Below are positions 34,811-46,299 of a DNA stretch of 64,000 bases, in pieces (position 1 is the stretch's first letter; each line of letters starts with the position of its first letter). The notes beneath the pieces are model-generated. The model was given only the letters and a program-made list of their open reading frames with translations, had not been told where the DNA came from and did no database searches. The position numbers and the translations under genes are program-made. This DNA is from Calocera cornea HHB12733 (lineage: Eukaryota; Basidiomycota; Dacrymycetes; Dacrymycetales; Dacrymycetaceae), in contig KV423972.1 of assembly GCA_001632435.1 (NCBI GenBank), positions 1 to 64,000 on the forward strand, written 5' to 3'.

Positions 34811-37800
34811 TCACACATGGAGCGCCCCCGCGATGCACCCGAACATGGTCACGTCGATCCCCCCACCGCCATGCTCATACAGCCACTTGTCCAGGTCGGC
34901 AAACATGCGCATGCTCGGCCCCTTGCCCTCCTCCCTCTTGCCCGGCCACATGCTCTTCTCCTCAATCCCGATGAAGTTCACCAGCAGCGGCTCGGTCTGG
35001 TTCACGGTCAGGCGGAGGCTCCACTGGTCCGCCATGTAGAAGGACGCCTCCTTGATCTTGTGCAGGGCGAAGCCCTCGACGGGCGCGTCTGGCAGGTCCC
35101 AGTCGAGCACAGACGCCTGGAAGGAGAGCACGGTCCAGATCAACCCCGGGTGGTCCACGTGCAGCGTGAAAGTGCGCGTGCCCGCGACGGGGTCGGTGAA
35201 CGCGTCGAGCGCATGGACGGAGAACTCGCCTCGCCAGCGCGAGACGTAGCCCTCGGGCGGGGCGAGGTCCATCGAGTATGCCGAGACGAGCTGTATGCAC
35301 TGGATCAGACACTGTCCCAGCGACGCGCTGGGAAACACACCTCGGATATGGGGAAGAAGACGTCCCACGCGAGCTTGTCCCCCAGCTCGGTCGTCACCCG
35401 CGGTGCCTCCTGCACCTCCGGGAAGTCCGCCGCGAGCGAGTGGACGATCTCCTCGAACCCCTTTGCGGAGCTGAGCGTGGCCACGTGCAGGCCGTAGTCG
35501 TTCGACGTGATCTGCCCCTGCCGTCAGGCGCCGCCCCGTGCACGGAACGAGAGACACGCACGTTCTCCAGATGCACGACAAAGAACCTGTTCTGGTGCAT
35601 GGCGTCAAACTCGCGCCACCCGGGCGCCGCAAACACCGCGATGATGCCCACGGTGACGGCGAGGAGGACGAGGGTGATGGTGCGCAGGGCCGGGCGGCCG
35701 AAGCGGTGCGCGAAGGGGAGGACGAAGGGGGCCATGTAGAAGGTGAGGAAGGAGACGATGGAGGCGATGATGTACTCGACCGGGGCGTCCCGCCCTAGGC
35801 GGCCTGTCTGCGCTGGGTGAGCGGCGGTGCTACCGGAGCTAGTGGTGAGAGAGCGCGCACCAGAGGGACGAAGATGTCCAGGAAACCCGCGAGCGCCTCG
35901 CTCCCGGCCACGAGGGGGATGATGCTGCCCACGGCGTACGTCCAGTGGTTGACATCCCCCGGCTCGTGCCGCAGCACCCTCACGAGCAGCTCGTTGACGA
36001 CGACGGCGACCCACAGGCTGAGCGCGTTGAGAAAGTACAGGTAGCTGCTGCCGATGCCTGCGAACTGGCCGGCGGCGGCGACGGAGGCGTAGAAGAGCAT
36101 GAGGCTGGTGAGGGACTGGTGCTCGATCGGCGGGCGCGCGGGCGGGGGGTGCACGAGCAGCTGCACCAGCACTGCGCCCAGGAGGGCCGGCGGGGAGTAC
36201 AGGGCGATGCAGAGCCATTCGCGGGCGAACCAGGAGAGGGGCTTGCCGAGGACGTGGGAGAAGAGGAAGGCGACTGCGTTCGCGCTGCCTAGTGCGCCGA
36301 GCAGGCCGCCGAGGATGCCCGCCCACGCGCGCGGGACGACGGTCCAGTCGCGGGTTGTCACGAGGGCGAGGGTGAGCGCCCAGAAGAGCAGCGAGGCGGA
36401 CATGAGGAGGGCGAGGTCGTACGAGTAGCTGATGAAGAAGCTGTTCAGCAGCGAGTAGTACACCGTCGCGGGCCGCTTGTACTCTGTGAGGTGGGGCAGG
36501 GGCGAGTCGGCCGAGGTCAGGTGCGTGAGCAGCGCGAGCACGTTCTCGGCCATGTGCTGCGCTACCCCGGGCTGGATGTTTTCGACCAAGTCCTGCACAC
36601 GCATGAGCGCCCAACCATGCCTGCTAAGCACAGCAGTCAACACACCTTGCGCGTATGATAGAGATACGAGTTGCCGACGATGGCCATGTCCAGCCCGGAG
36701 ACATTCAGATACTTCTCAAACTGGCCAAAGTCCGTGTCGCTGAGGAGGATGCCCGAGTTGAACACGTCGTTCGCGAGCACGCTGCCGTGCGGGCGCGGGA
36801 CGTGCGCGTAGGCAGCGATCATCTCCTCGCTCGTGGCTTGGAAGAGCAGCTCGGGGCCCGTCGTCCCCGCCGCTTCGAGGTTGATTGCTGCGCGGACGGT
36901 GGGCGCGAGCGGGGACTGCGTGCTGAAGAGGTGCGAGGCGTCCTGCAGCGACTCCTCGGCGTGGTTGAACACTGTCCACGCGCACGCTCATCAGCATCTT
37001 CTGCCGCACGCGCGGCACAACGCACCGCCGGAGCAGACGCAGGGCCCGCCAAAGCCCACTCACGGAAAATGACGCTCCAGTCGCCCGCCCACCCGCGCTC
37101 GACCATCACCCGCGCGACCTCCAGCATGACCCCGACGCACACGGCGTCGTCCGCCGCCCCGGGGCTGGGCAGCGTGCTGTCCAAGTGGGCGTTGACGAGC
37201 ACCGCGTGCTGCTTTGACTGCGCGGTGCCGGAGGAGACGCGCAGGACGTGGTTCGTCAGGTGGTGGTAGGACTTGTACACCCGGTGGTAGGCGATGTCGA
37301 ACCTGGTTCGGGGTCAGCTTCGCACCGCATACGCAGGGCCCAGGGCGCAGGGCCACTGAGGCTAGAACACGGCGGGGCATAAGATATAGGAGAGGACAAG
37401 AGCGCACCTGTGCTTTCCCGAGCCCTCCTGCCTCCAGACCTCGCACTCGACCTGGTCGCCGGCGCTCGCGCGCTCCTCACACACCGCCTGCAGCGCCGCG
37501 AGCTGCTCGGCCATCCACGCGTCGGCGAGGGCGTGCTCCCGCGTGCCGACGGTGCGGTAGCCGATCGTCTCCGAGAGGTGGCGGGCGACGGCGAGCATGC
37601 GGTGCTCGGAGAGCTGCGGGAGGTGTGTGCTGTTGCTGTACCTGCTTGGGGGTCAGCTTTGCCGCTGCTTCACTTCTTCGCGGTAGCGGGGGGGGGGGCT
37701 CACAGGTCTGCCACAGGCTCGGGAAGCCTTCGACGCCCCCCCGGTCAGGGAGACTGACAGGGAGGAGAGCAGAGAGGGACGGACTGGTAGTGGACATGCA

Positions 37801-37906
37801 GGGCGAGCCAGGGTATGGCTATGACGAGCGGGGCGATTATGAGGAAGAGCTCGATGAGGCTCTTGGGCGGCTGACGGCGGGCTGAGGCGGGGGTTGGTGC
37901 GGGCAT
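34811..37906 (-). CDS. PFF1: Vacuolar membrane protease, M28 family (Pff1/FXNA-like)
   Basis: Nine exons: 37785-37906, 37704-37727, 37408-37641, 37064-37302, 36646-36971, 35861-36592, 35562-35807, 35341-35517 and 34811-35299, giving 862 residues. An N-terminal helix is followed by a luminal zinc aminopeptidase domain. Its metal and catalytic residues are in NAHLDS, GAADDA, FNHAEES, NLEAAG and YHTRKD, and all are present. About eight or nine transmembrane helices come next (from YYSLLNSFFISYSYDLALLM to ALRTITLVLLAVTVGIIAV), then a C-terminal luminal domain. Exon 2 is a 24-nt micro-exon; without it the frame meets a TGA, and with it the protein reads HYQLPEPVADLYSNST. The first intron (57 nt, donor GTCCGT) was deduced from frame and is the least certain. 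Substrates of the fungal family are unknown. Confidence 0.9.
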
Positions 37907-38461
37907 GGTGCTGTGGTGTCGGGGTGTCGGGGTGTGGGTGCTGTTGGGCTGCTGGGAGTGTCGGTGTGAATCGGTGTGTGCCAGCTCGAGGCGATGGCAG
38001 CAAGTACACTGGCACACGAGGAGAGAGGGGGGCAGAGGGGGGGAGAGGGGGGGGAGAGAGGCGAGCGGTGCACTGTCGCTGTTGGACAAACACTCCCCAC
38101 GCCGGCCTAGTTCGCGCTCATCGCGGCTGACGCTCCTCCTCGATTCGCCCTTGGCTGGCACGCAGACACCGGCCCTCTTCGCGTGGCTGACACCGGCGCG
38201 CTGACCGTCCCCCGCGTCATATTCCCCCGCCGGCGCCCCGCACACAGTCGGCGATACCGCGTTCCCACATCGCCCTTAGGGCCGAGGGGCGGTGCAGAAG
38301 GATGGGCGAGGAGGACGGGGTCGCCACCCGCGCGCCCTGGCCACTTTCGCACGGGCAGACTCCGGCGTGCACGCCTCATCCCTCCCCTCCCTCCGTGCTG
38401 CGATCTGTACTGCTACTAGCTCACGAGCTCAAACGCGCACCCGGCGCACAAGGAGCGCACC
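37907..38461. other. Divergent promoter region, PFF1 / RPB7
   Basis: A G-rich stretch (about 38020-38066, CT-rich on the PFF1 strand) lies just upstream of the PFF1 start. No gene inside. Confidence 0.5.
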
Positions 38462-39256
38462 ATGTTCTTCGTAGTACGCCCCCCTCCGCCCGCCCACCCT
38501 GCCCACCCTGCCCCTTCCTGACATCCCCCAGAAAGACCTGCACCACACGATCCTGCTGCACCCGTCCTACTTCGGCAGCCGCATGCACCAGCACATCGAG
38601 CAGAAGCTGCACGCCGACGTCGAGGGCACCTGCTCAGGCGAGTACGGCTACATCATCGCCGTCCTCGACGTCATCGACGTCGGCGTCGGCCTCGTCAGCG
38701 TCGGCAACGGTCAGGCAGAGTTCGTCACCACCTACAGGGCAATCGTGTTCAAGCCGTTCAAGGGCGAGGTCCTGGATAGCGTCGTGACGAGTGTGAACAA
38801 GGTGCGCTCCATCCTTTCTTCTTGCCCTCTTCTCTCCTCTCTCTTTCCCTCATTCCCTCATTCCCTCTTTCCTCTCGCCACCGCCCGTCCGCCCCGCCCT
38901 TCCTTCTTCCCCCTCCCCCCCGGGCCCCAACACCCGCTCACCCCTCCCCCCAGATGGGATTCTTCGCCGAAGTGGGCCCTCTCCAAGTATTCGTCTCCGC
39001 CCACCTCGTCCACCCGGACATGAAGTACGACAGCGCGGCGGCCAACGCGTGCTTCGCGAGCGCCGACCAGGTCATCGAGAAGGACACGCATGTGCGGCTC
39101 AAGCTCGTCGGCACCCGCGTCGACGCGACGGAGATTGTGAGTTGCTGCTCCTGCTCCTGCTCTTCGCTTCGCTTCTCTGAGGGGACAGCCGCTGACGCGC
39201 TGTGCCAGTTCGCCATAGGGACCATCAAGGAGGACCATCTGGGGGTGATCGACTAG
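38462..39256 (+). CDS. RPB7: RNA polymerase II subunit Rpb7
   Basis: Four exons: 38462-38473, 38532-38801, 38954-39136 and 39209-39256, giving 170 residues, the normal Rpb7 length. The 12-nt first exon encodes only MFFV; the second begins KDLHHTILLHPSYFG, the conserved family start. The N-terminal RNP-like domain is followed by an S1/OB-fold domain beginning MGFFAEVGPLQVFVSAHLV and ending FAIGTIKEDHLGVID. With Rpb4 it forms the stalk of RNA polymerase II that contacts nascent RNA and initiation factors. Introns are 58, 152 and 72 nt; the second is unusually pyrimidine-rich. The gene is convergent with the dioxygenase gene. Confidence 0.97.
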
Positions 39257-39463
39257 CCGGCGGTGGGGTCGCCTCCGGAGGCTCGTGCTGGGCAGGCGCA
39301 TGCCCGGCGGGGCTGGGGTTGTTCAGAAGAGGATGGTCGGGGTTCTCATGTTGCTACATTGCCGGGCTCGTGTCGCCACACACACAACACACTGTATCAC
39401 TACTACACTAATGCCTTTGCCTCGCCCTTCGGCCTTCGCCCAGTCGGGCAGTCTTGCGCCGCC

Positions 39464-40623
39464 CTACGCGCCCACCTCGGCCCACTTGCCGCGCTCCATC
39501 TCCCTGTACGGTGCGGGGCCTTTCTCCTCCTCCAAGAAGTTGAACGTGTGCTCCGTGGTCGTGCGCAGGTTGTCCACCCTCCCGCTGACCCACTCAACGG
39601 CGACGTCCACATCCTCCCTCCGCTGCACGACCTCCCTGAGCGCCTCGGGCATCCGTACCTTCATCGGGTTGTTGTACCCGGGCGCAAAGTGGATCTGCGC
39701 GAGCATGATGCGCGGTTCGTGCGTGGGGTTCGGCCGCCCGCCGTGCCACAGCCTCAGGTCGCGGATCATCAGCGCGCCCTTGGGCACGGTGGGCTGGAAG
39801 GGGCCCTTGGCGGGCGTGGCCCGCCGGCGCGCGTCGAGCGCCTCGGCGCGGATGGTGTTGGCCGCCTGGGGCCCGACGACGACGCGCGCGTCGCTCTCGG
39901 GGGTGGAGCGCGGGAGGAGGTGCGTGCCGAGCCAGAGCTCCGTCGACCCGTTCGCGGGGGACATGCGCACCAGCCCCGTGTTGACGACGACGGCGAAGGG
40001 CGCTGCGGGGACGCGCCCGAAGTTGCCGAAGTCCGAGTGCGTCGACTGCGAGGCCGTGCCGTGCATGGCCGCGTTCTGCACGTGGGCGCGCGGGGTCAGC
40101 GCTCATGCTCGGGGGCAAGCTCGGAGGGGATGGGCGGCGTGAAGGGAGCTGGGAGGGGAGGGGAGGGGGAGGAGGGACGCACCCCGGAGTTGAACGTCAT
40201 GCGCGGCTTTCCGCCCAGGTACGCGGTCGTCACGCAGATCGCGAGCCTGTTGAGGAACGCGTCCTCGAAGAACAGCTCGGGCTCGACAGGCGGGTCGATC
40301 TGGATGTTGCCCGTTTCCTGCGTGCACCGACGCGAGTCAAACGCCGCGTCCTGGGCCGGAGGGTCCGTGCTCCGTGGGGGTGGGGGTGCACGCACCTGAG
40401 GCCCTTTGCGGAACCCGCCCTCCCAGAGCGCCCACGCGTCCCGCGTCATCCGCTCGTTCAGTGCGTCCAGGTGCGCGTGGTCCACAGCATCCTCGATCAT
40501 CACCAGCCCGTCCTCCCTCAGCGCTTGGACGGCCGCGGCGAGGTTGGAGGGCGAGAGCTGGCCCGCGGCGACCTCGGCGGGCGAGGGCTTGATGCTTTGC
40601 ACTTTGATCTCTGGGGCGGCCAT
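39464..40623 (-). CDS. Phytanoyl-CoA dioxygenase (PhyH) family protein
   Basis: Three exons: 40396-40623, 40183-40317 and 39464-40075, giving 324 residues. It is a predicted Fe(II)/2-oxoglutarate-dependent oxygenase; substrate unknown. The iron-binding HxD is THSDFG (H134, D136). The distal histidine is in RLWHGGRPNPT (H232), and the 2-oxoglutarate-binding arginine is probably in EPRIML (R243). The N-terminal LREDGLVMIEDAVDHAHLD is typical of the family. No targeting signal is seen. The gene is divergent from secreted gene B across 479 nt containing TATATA boxes and an inverted repeat. Confidence 0.93.
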
Positions 40624-41102
40624 GGTGGACTAGTTACTGACGACGGGCAGTGTCCGGGTAGATGGAGGAGGAGAACAGTCCTGCGGTGCCGGGGACGGCC
40701 CAGCGCGCGGTATATATCGACCTTGCCGTCCGAGTCGGCATCGGTCCGAGCTGCGGAACACATTGTATATATGGCTGAACCTTGGCGGGCGCCGGTAATG
40801 AATTGCGCGAGGTCAGCTGGCCGCGCGACGGTCATTAATGTCACGGTGGACAGGGGACGGAGCGAAGTTACCCCGCATGCCAAGTCCGGCCACTGCTCGA
40901 CGCCAGATAGGCGCCGGCCGGCCTAAATATAGCCATGCCGAGGGCCGGCCGGCGCCCACGGGGCCGTTGCCTCCGTCGCCCGGCTTGCTCCAGGTGACCA
41001 TGAGGTGCAGCCGCATCCCTCGCGCGACTATCAGAATTTGGGCTATGGCGGCCCGCTGCACTCGGCTCTGCTTTGTTGTTGCTCGCTTTATACCCTCTAG
41101 AC
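40624..41102. other. Divergent intergenic region, PhyH / secreted gene B
   Basis: Contains TATATA-like boxes near 40710 and 40766 on the PhyH side. On the gene B side, TAAATATA at 40924 lies between the arms of the 14-bp inverted repeat. Confidence 0.55.
40910..40956. promoter_or_regulatory. 14-bp inverted repeat flanking a TATA-like box
   Basis: GGCGCCGGCCGGCC (40910-40923) and its exact reverse complement (40943-40956) flank a 19-nt spacer starting TAAATATA. The spacer is about 175 nt upstream of the gene B start. It could be a binding site for a dimeric regulator or a cruciform; this is inference. Confidence 0.65.
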
Positions 41103-42798
41103 ATGCGATTCGGACGGTTGGGATTATTACTGGGCTTGGGTGTGCTCGCTATCGACGAGGGAAACCAGCGTCCTCTCGCCGCTGGCGGGGCCTCAATACG
41201 AAAATGGGATGCTCCTCCAGCTCACGACGCGACGGGACACCTCATCTTCGACACGGCCGTGAACCTGCTGAACCACTGGTCAAACGCGTATCATAGAAAC
41301 GGTTCGCGCCTACCTCAGGGCGCACTCCGTTGTTTCTGAAACACAAGTAGGGCACACAATCGTCCCCGCTACCGTCCCTGCGGGGACACTGATGTACCAC
41401 GGCACGAACGGAGAGTGGGGCCCCGACCCGCCCGAAGGCTCAGAATGGCTCACGCTCGACGAAGACCACGCACTGTACTTCTCCTCTCAGGACGGGCGCC
41501 TTTTCACCTACACGGCCACGCGCGACCTCAGGCTGCTGTACTTCGACGGCGTGTCCGCCGCGGTCATGCCCACCGGCACGCAGGATACGCAGGACGTGAT
41601 CATCTACGGGAACGTCTCGGAGTTCCATTGGAGCCCGTTCATCCGGATCTGCCAGCTGTGCGACTGGGCCAAGAAGCACAATGTGGACGGGTTCGTCCGG
41701 ATGGAGTTCGATTTGTATGTGACCTGCCGTGGCCGGTCAACACGCAGCTGATCCCGTGACAGCGAGATAATGTACTGCGAGTTCTCCGACGGCCTCGAGC
41801 TCGTCTCGAACCTCGACGTCGTCTCCTGCGCCAGCGATCCCCCACCCGGATGGGTCGGCTCCCAGCGGCCCCCGTTCCTCCTGGCCTACGAGACGCTCGC
41901 CTCAGGGAACTGGCACAACGCGGCTCCAATACCAGGCGTGCAGGTCGACTACGCAGGCTTGATCAGCTTTTATGACCCGAGGTACGAGAGCCTTGTACCG
42001 TTACGGAGAGAGGCGGGAGGGAGGACGCAGCATCGGTTGCTGAACATCTCGGCGTCCGATGTGAAGCTGTTCTACGACGATCTGGACGACGTCCTCACGC
42101 GCGCTCCAGGCACGAGGAGCACGCTCGACTGGCGCGGCCTGATGCGACACATCGTCGCGCAGTTCTCGGACCGGCTGCAGTATCTCCAACACCTGCTGCA
42201 CGCGCGGGACGGTCCCTCCACGCCGATCGAGACAGAGCCCCACGACCCCACCAGCCTGATATACGACATCCGCCAGCAGGTGCTCACCATGCTCGCGCCG
42301 TACATCTCGCGCGGGTCGTTCGCGGCGCTCCCCGGTGGGGCGCTGGACGACGCGTGGTTCGCACAGACCCTCCGGAGGTGCTCGGCGAGCCATACAGCCC
42401 ATATCACCACCGCGCGCCTCACGCCACAGGAGCGAGTGCTCCAGTCCGCTGTGGAGGAGACGATGCACGAGATCTGTCGCACGCTCCTGGTGATATGGAG
42501 GACGGCATACACCGCTGAAGCCGTCACGTCCTCTGACCAGCAAGTGCGCCTTATCAGGGAGTGGAAATCGGAGATGGATCGGCTGGTCGCCTGGCTCGAT
42601 TGGGCCGTTTGGCAGAGCTGCCACCCCGCGTGCGGGGATGACTATGTCTGCTCTTTGCCTCAGTGGCCGTTTGATGGGATCAGTAATGGGACTGAGAGTG
42701 AGACGGCACCGCGATGTATCTCTAGATTACACTGGCAGCCGCAACGGAGGTGGAATCCTCCTCTCCGGGGGAGCAGTTTCAAGACCTGCTTGCCGTAG
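41103..42798 (+). CDS. Uncharacterised secreted protein B (paralogue of A)
   Basis: Three exons: 41103-41301, 41351-41714 and 41763-42798, giving 532 residues. Intron positions and phases match gene A (32270-34239), including the reconstituted DFEIMYC joint. It has a signal peptide (MRFGRLGLLLGLGVLAI). Conserved blocks include TGHLIFDTAVNLLNHWSNAYHRNG-type sequence, LRLLYFDGVSA, DTQDVIIYGNVSE, QVDYAGLISFYDPRYESLV, DIRQQVLTMLAPYISR and the C-terminal CHPACGDDYVCSLPQWPFDG. It lacks the Pro/Gly-rich linker and tail of A. The ATG at 41103 was preferred because the frame upstream opens only with a non-ATG codon and the signal peptide starts here. Function is not recognised. Confidence 0.88.
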
Positions 42799-43612
42799 TG
42801 CAGTAAACCATGACCATATGATAGAGCGTAGTCGTAGTATTGTCCCAGACCGGCCGAGTCACCGCGGCGTACGATTACAAACCTGTACTTTCACAGATTA
42901 GAGTGCGACTCGCAGTTTCCAGGCTCTCTATTTACTAAAGATCCGGTCGCATGTGTCGCCATTGCTGTGACTGGTCTCGAAGTTTGTGCAGCCTACAAGC
43001 GAACAAGACATGCCCACGACGGTTCCGCAAATATTCGCCGTCTAGGCACAATCGGGGGATCAATATGGACAGAACCCAGGACGCTTGTTATTATTATGTC
43101 TAACTGATGCTTCCTGGATGCCCTTCATTCCGGGTAGAAGCCTCTTCAGCGCGAAGAACTCCATAGGGTCTGTGCCCTTCCTCGTAAGGGGCGTGTTGTT
43201 TGCCGACCGGCATTCCAGCCGCGCCGAAACGGAGGAATCCTGACATATACAGCATCCCATATAGATTTGTGACAGGACCCTGTCCATCAGGTTCTCTTTT
43301 ACGTTGCGTCCATGCCGAACATTGGGAATTCCGCCCCTCCCGGCCTTTTGACTGGCCCTTTGATGTCTTGGAAACATGCAGGATGAGGCGTCCTCCGGCG
43401 CGTACCTCAGCGGATGGTCTGCGGTCAATGGATGAAGGGGCAAACTCGTTTCTCCGGGTGTCAGGCGCCCGTCCAGTTACGTCGCTCTTTCCTCCGTACA
43501 TAAACCTGGGCTGCTCCCTGACTGGGTACTTAGATGAAGGGTCGTGGGCACTCACTGGACAGGCTCAACCACTATCTCGCGATATAATCGATTGCTGAAT
43601 CGATTACTTACT
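42799..43612. other. Intergenic, gene B / Cys-rich gene copy 2
   Basis: 3' flank of gene B and promoter of Cys-rich copy 2. Open frames at 43060-43598 on both strands overlap each other and show no domain. Confidence 0.5.
43441..43510 (+). promoter_or_regulatory. Conserved promoter block of Cys-rich gene copy 2
   Basis: Matches the block at 2664-2734 (minus strand) in front of copy 1: AACTCGTTTC, GTGTCAGGCGCCCGT, CAGTTACG, TCCTCCGTACATAA. TACATAA is a plausible TATA element about 110 nt upstream of the ATG. Confidence 0.6.
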
Positions 43613-45510
43613 ATGCTTCCTCGGCTTCTGTTTGCTGTTCTGCTCTGCTTGTTCCTTGCGTCGGACGATGTCACCGCTGCTGCTCCCAAGTTCAGACCTT
43701 CCAGGACTGGTCGCCATGCCAATCCCCTTCAAGAGATAGTGGCCAAGCGTCAAGTCAAGGCAAAGGACATCCGCCGGGGAACTCCGACACGACGCCAGAA
43801 CTGCCCGTGAGTGCTTGTCCACTTTGGACTGGCGTACCCGTCGTTGACCGAGACCAGAGTGCCGCTCCAGAGTGGATTGTGTCCCGACATTCTCTGCAGT
43901 GGAGTGTATGTGAACCCTCTGACTGATGCAGAAAATTGTGGAAGCTGCGCACAAGCTTGCAAGATCGGAGAGCCGACAACCGAGTCTCAATCCCAGACGT
44001 GCCAAGGTGGGGTATGTGGATGTTACGATGCCAAGTGAGCTGCTCTTGAATATGCTGAAGTGAAGCAACGCTATTGATACGGTCTGCAGCTACAATACGC
44101 TTTGCGATGACGGTTGTGTGAGTGTCTGGCCGTTCATTCCACAGTATCGCTTCTGATGCGACGCGTTGAAGAGCGATCTCAACACGGATCACTACAACTG
44201 TGGCCAGTGCAGCCATATATGCGGAGATATCGACGAAGGATTCTATTGCCAAAACGGGGTCTGCGTCTTCGAGGATTGTCCGACTGGAGAAGCCTCCTGT
44301 CGAAGCGGTTGCTCAATCCTCGCCACTGATGCAACGAATTGCGGAGCCTGTAATGCCGCATGCAAAATCGCTACGCCGACCACCGAGTCTCGCTCTGAGA
44401 CGTGCGAGGGTGGATCATGTGGATGCTATGATGTCGAGTGAGCTACGCGGTGTTTGAGCGCGGATGGGACGCAACATTGATATAACGTTCTGCAGCTATA
44501 ACACCCTTTGCGACGACGGCTGTGTGAGTTCCTGGTCGTTTGTTCTGCAGAATCGCGACTAATACGAGGTTTTGAAGAGCGATCTCAACACGGATCACTA
44601 CAACTGTGGCAAGTGCGGTCATATATGCGGTGATGTCAACGAAGGATTCTATTGTCAAAACGGGATCTGCGTCTTCGAGGACTGCCCTGCTGGAGAAGCT
44701 TCCTGCCGAAGTGGCTGCTCGATTCTCGCCACGGATGCATCGAATTGCGGAGCCTGTGATGCTGCATGCAAAGTTGCCACGCCGACCACCGAATCTCACT
44801 CTGAGACTTGCGAGGGCGGGTTATGCGGCTGCTACGAGTCTGAGTGAGCTCTACCTTATCCCCGCGTTCATAGCGGAGACCGCTGACCGTCTTGCAGCTA
44901 TAATACACTTTGCTCGGATGGCTGCGTGAGTGACACCACATGTTCCAGCAGCAAGCCCTTATAATACTTCTTGAAGACCGACCTCAATACAGATCACTAC
45001 AATTGCGGTGCATGCAGCCATATCTGCGGCAGTGCAGGCGAAGGTGACATCTGCTATAATGGGAAATGCGTCTATGAGGCATGTTCGACCGAAGCTGAGC
45101 CTGACGCGTGCAAAACGGGATGCACAAACCTGGACACTTCTTCTTCCAATTGCGGAACATGCGGTAACGCATGTAAGCTCCCGGCTCCCGGGGAGTCTCA
45201 GGCAGAGACATGTCAGAGCGGAGTGTGTGGCTGTTACGATCCCGTGTATGTACCCGCTGCTCACTCATGGCGTTGTGCGGAGTGACCATGATAGTGCCTC
45301 TGATCATTCAACCTGCCTACAGATTCAATACCAACTGTCCTGATGGATGTGTACGCCCACACTGTCCCACTCGTTCAGACCATTTGTGCTGACTACAATG
45401 CACATTAGAGTGACCTCAACACCGACCATTACAATTGTGGCCAGTGCGGGCATGTTTGCGGGGATGTCACCGTAGGGTTCATCTGCACGGGCGGCGTATG
45501 TGGGCGTTAG
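43613..45510 (+). CDS. Secreted Cys-rich NCGxCG-repeat (STIG1-like) protein, copy 2
   Basis: Ten exons: 43613-43806, 43858-44034, 44090-44117, 44172-44437, 44496-44523, 44578-44843, 44898-44925, 44977-45245, 45323-45350 and 45409-45510, giving 461 residues. It has a signal peptide (MLPRLLFAVLLCLFL), then the same basic segment as copy 1. Four 28-nt micro-exons each precede a large exon: two of 266 nt, one of 269 nt, and a truncated last one of 102 nt. Each large exon starts (S/T)DLNTDHYNCGxCxHxCG and, except the last, ends near CGCYD(S/V). All joints keep the same phase. Exons 3-4 and 5-6 are nearly identical tandem copies; copy 1 lacks one such pair. Disulfide-rich extracellular role inferred; no enzymatic motif. 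Confidence 0.87.
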
Positions 45511-46295
45511 GTGCGTCCCGAGCAGTAAATGGTGGAGGCTCATGTTTGACCGATCGTACAACTGCAGTACAGCAGTATTACCAGTGCAGAGTACTAGCCC
45601 TTTGGGATTAGATAGCGGTACGAGCGTACAGCGCGAGCCCTTGACCTGTCTCCTGCTTACGACTCGCTCAGATTTTTATGTACCAGTTATAGCTTTCCAA
45701 TGGCCAACCCCGCTCCGAGACGGCCCACGGGCTCCTACCACATGCCTGCTTCGCCACCACCGAAGAGATGCAAAGGAGACACGAAGTGATCTTCGGGTGC
45801 AAGTCGAGGACACCGAGTGCACTTCGGTGATGCATAGTTTTCGAGCGACAAGAATTGCCTCCTTTTCTAGCTAGATATATATACCCAGCTCAGGGGGCCA
45901 TATGCCCTTAGAGCTGATCTCCCAGGAATCCCGCTTTTCAAAGCGAACGGACCGAGTCATTAGTCTCGAATACATTTATCCTCTTTGCTTGGTCACTTGG
46001 CCAACTGGTGCCCTCGTTCGCCCTGTTCGACCTAGCCAATTACGTTTTGGCTTTGTGGGTGTCTCGACATGCCCCGAACCCTTGAGTTTGCCATTTGGTA
46101 GGCTCACGAGTGAGGGCCTTGTGCTTCGTTAGCCTGCCCTGACAATTGGCCGGAGTGGATACTACCACTTTTTATTCTAGATTTTTGGCCCAAATTTCGA
46201 CGTATTTTAGAAGATAACTCCTACCACTTTTGGACAGGCACTTGGTGTTATTCATGACACGTCTCCAGGTCAAGCGGCGGCTACATATAAAGGTT
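45511..46295. other. Intergenic 5' of the LTR element
   Basis: No gene supported. The word CTACCACTTTT occurs twice (near 46163 and 46221). A small open frame (45902-46132) has no domain. Confidence 0.45.
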
Positions 46296-46299
46296 TAAT
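46296..46299. repeat. Target-site duplication TAAT (left)
   Basis: TAAT directly precedes the TG start of the left LTR and is repeated directly after the CA end of the right LTR (52990-52993). The adjoining T could extend it to TAATT. Confidence 0.75.
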
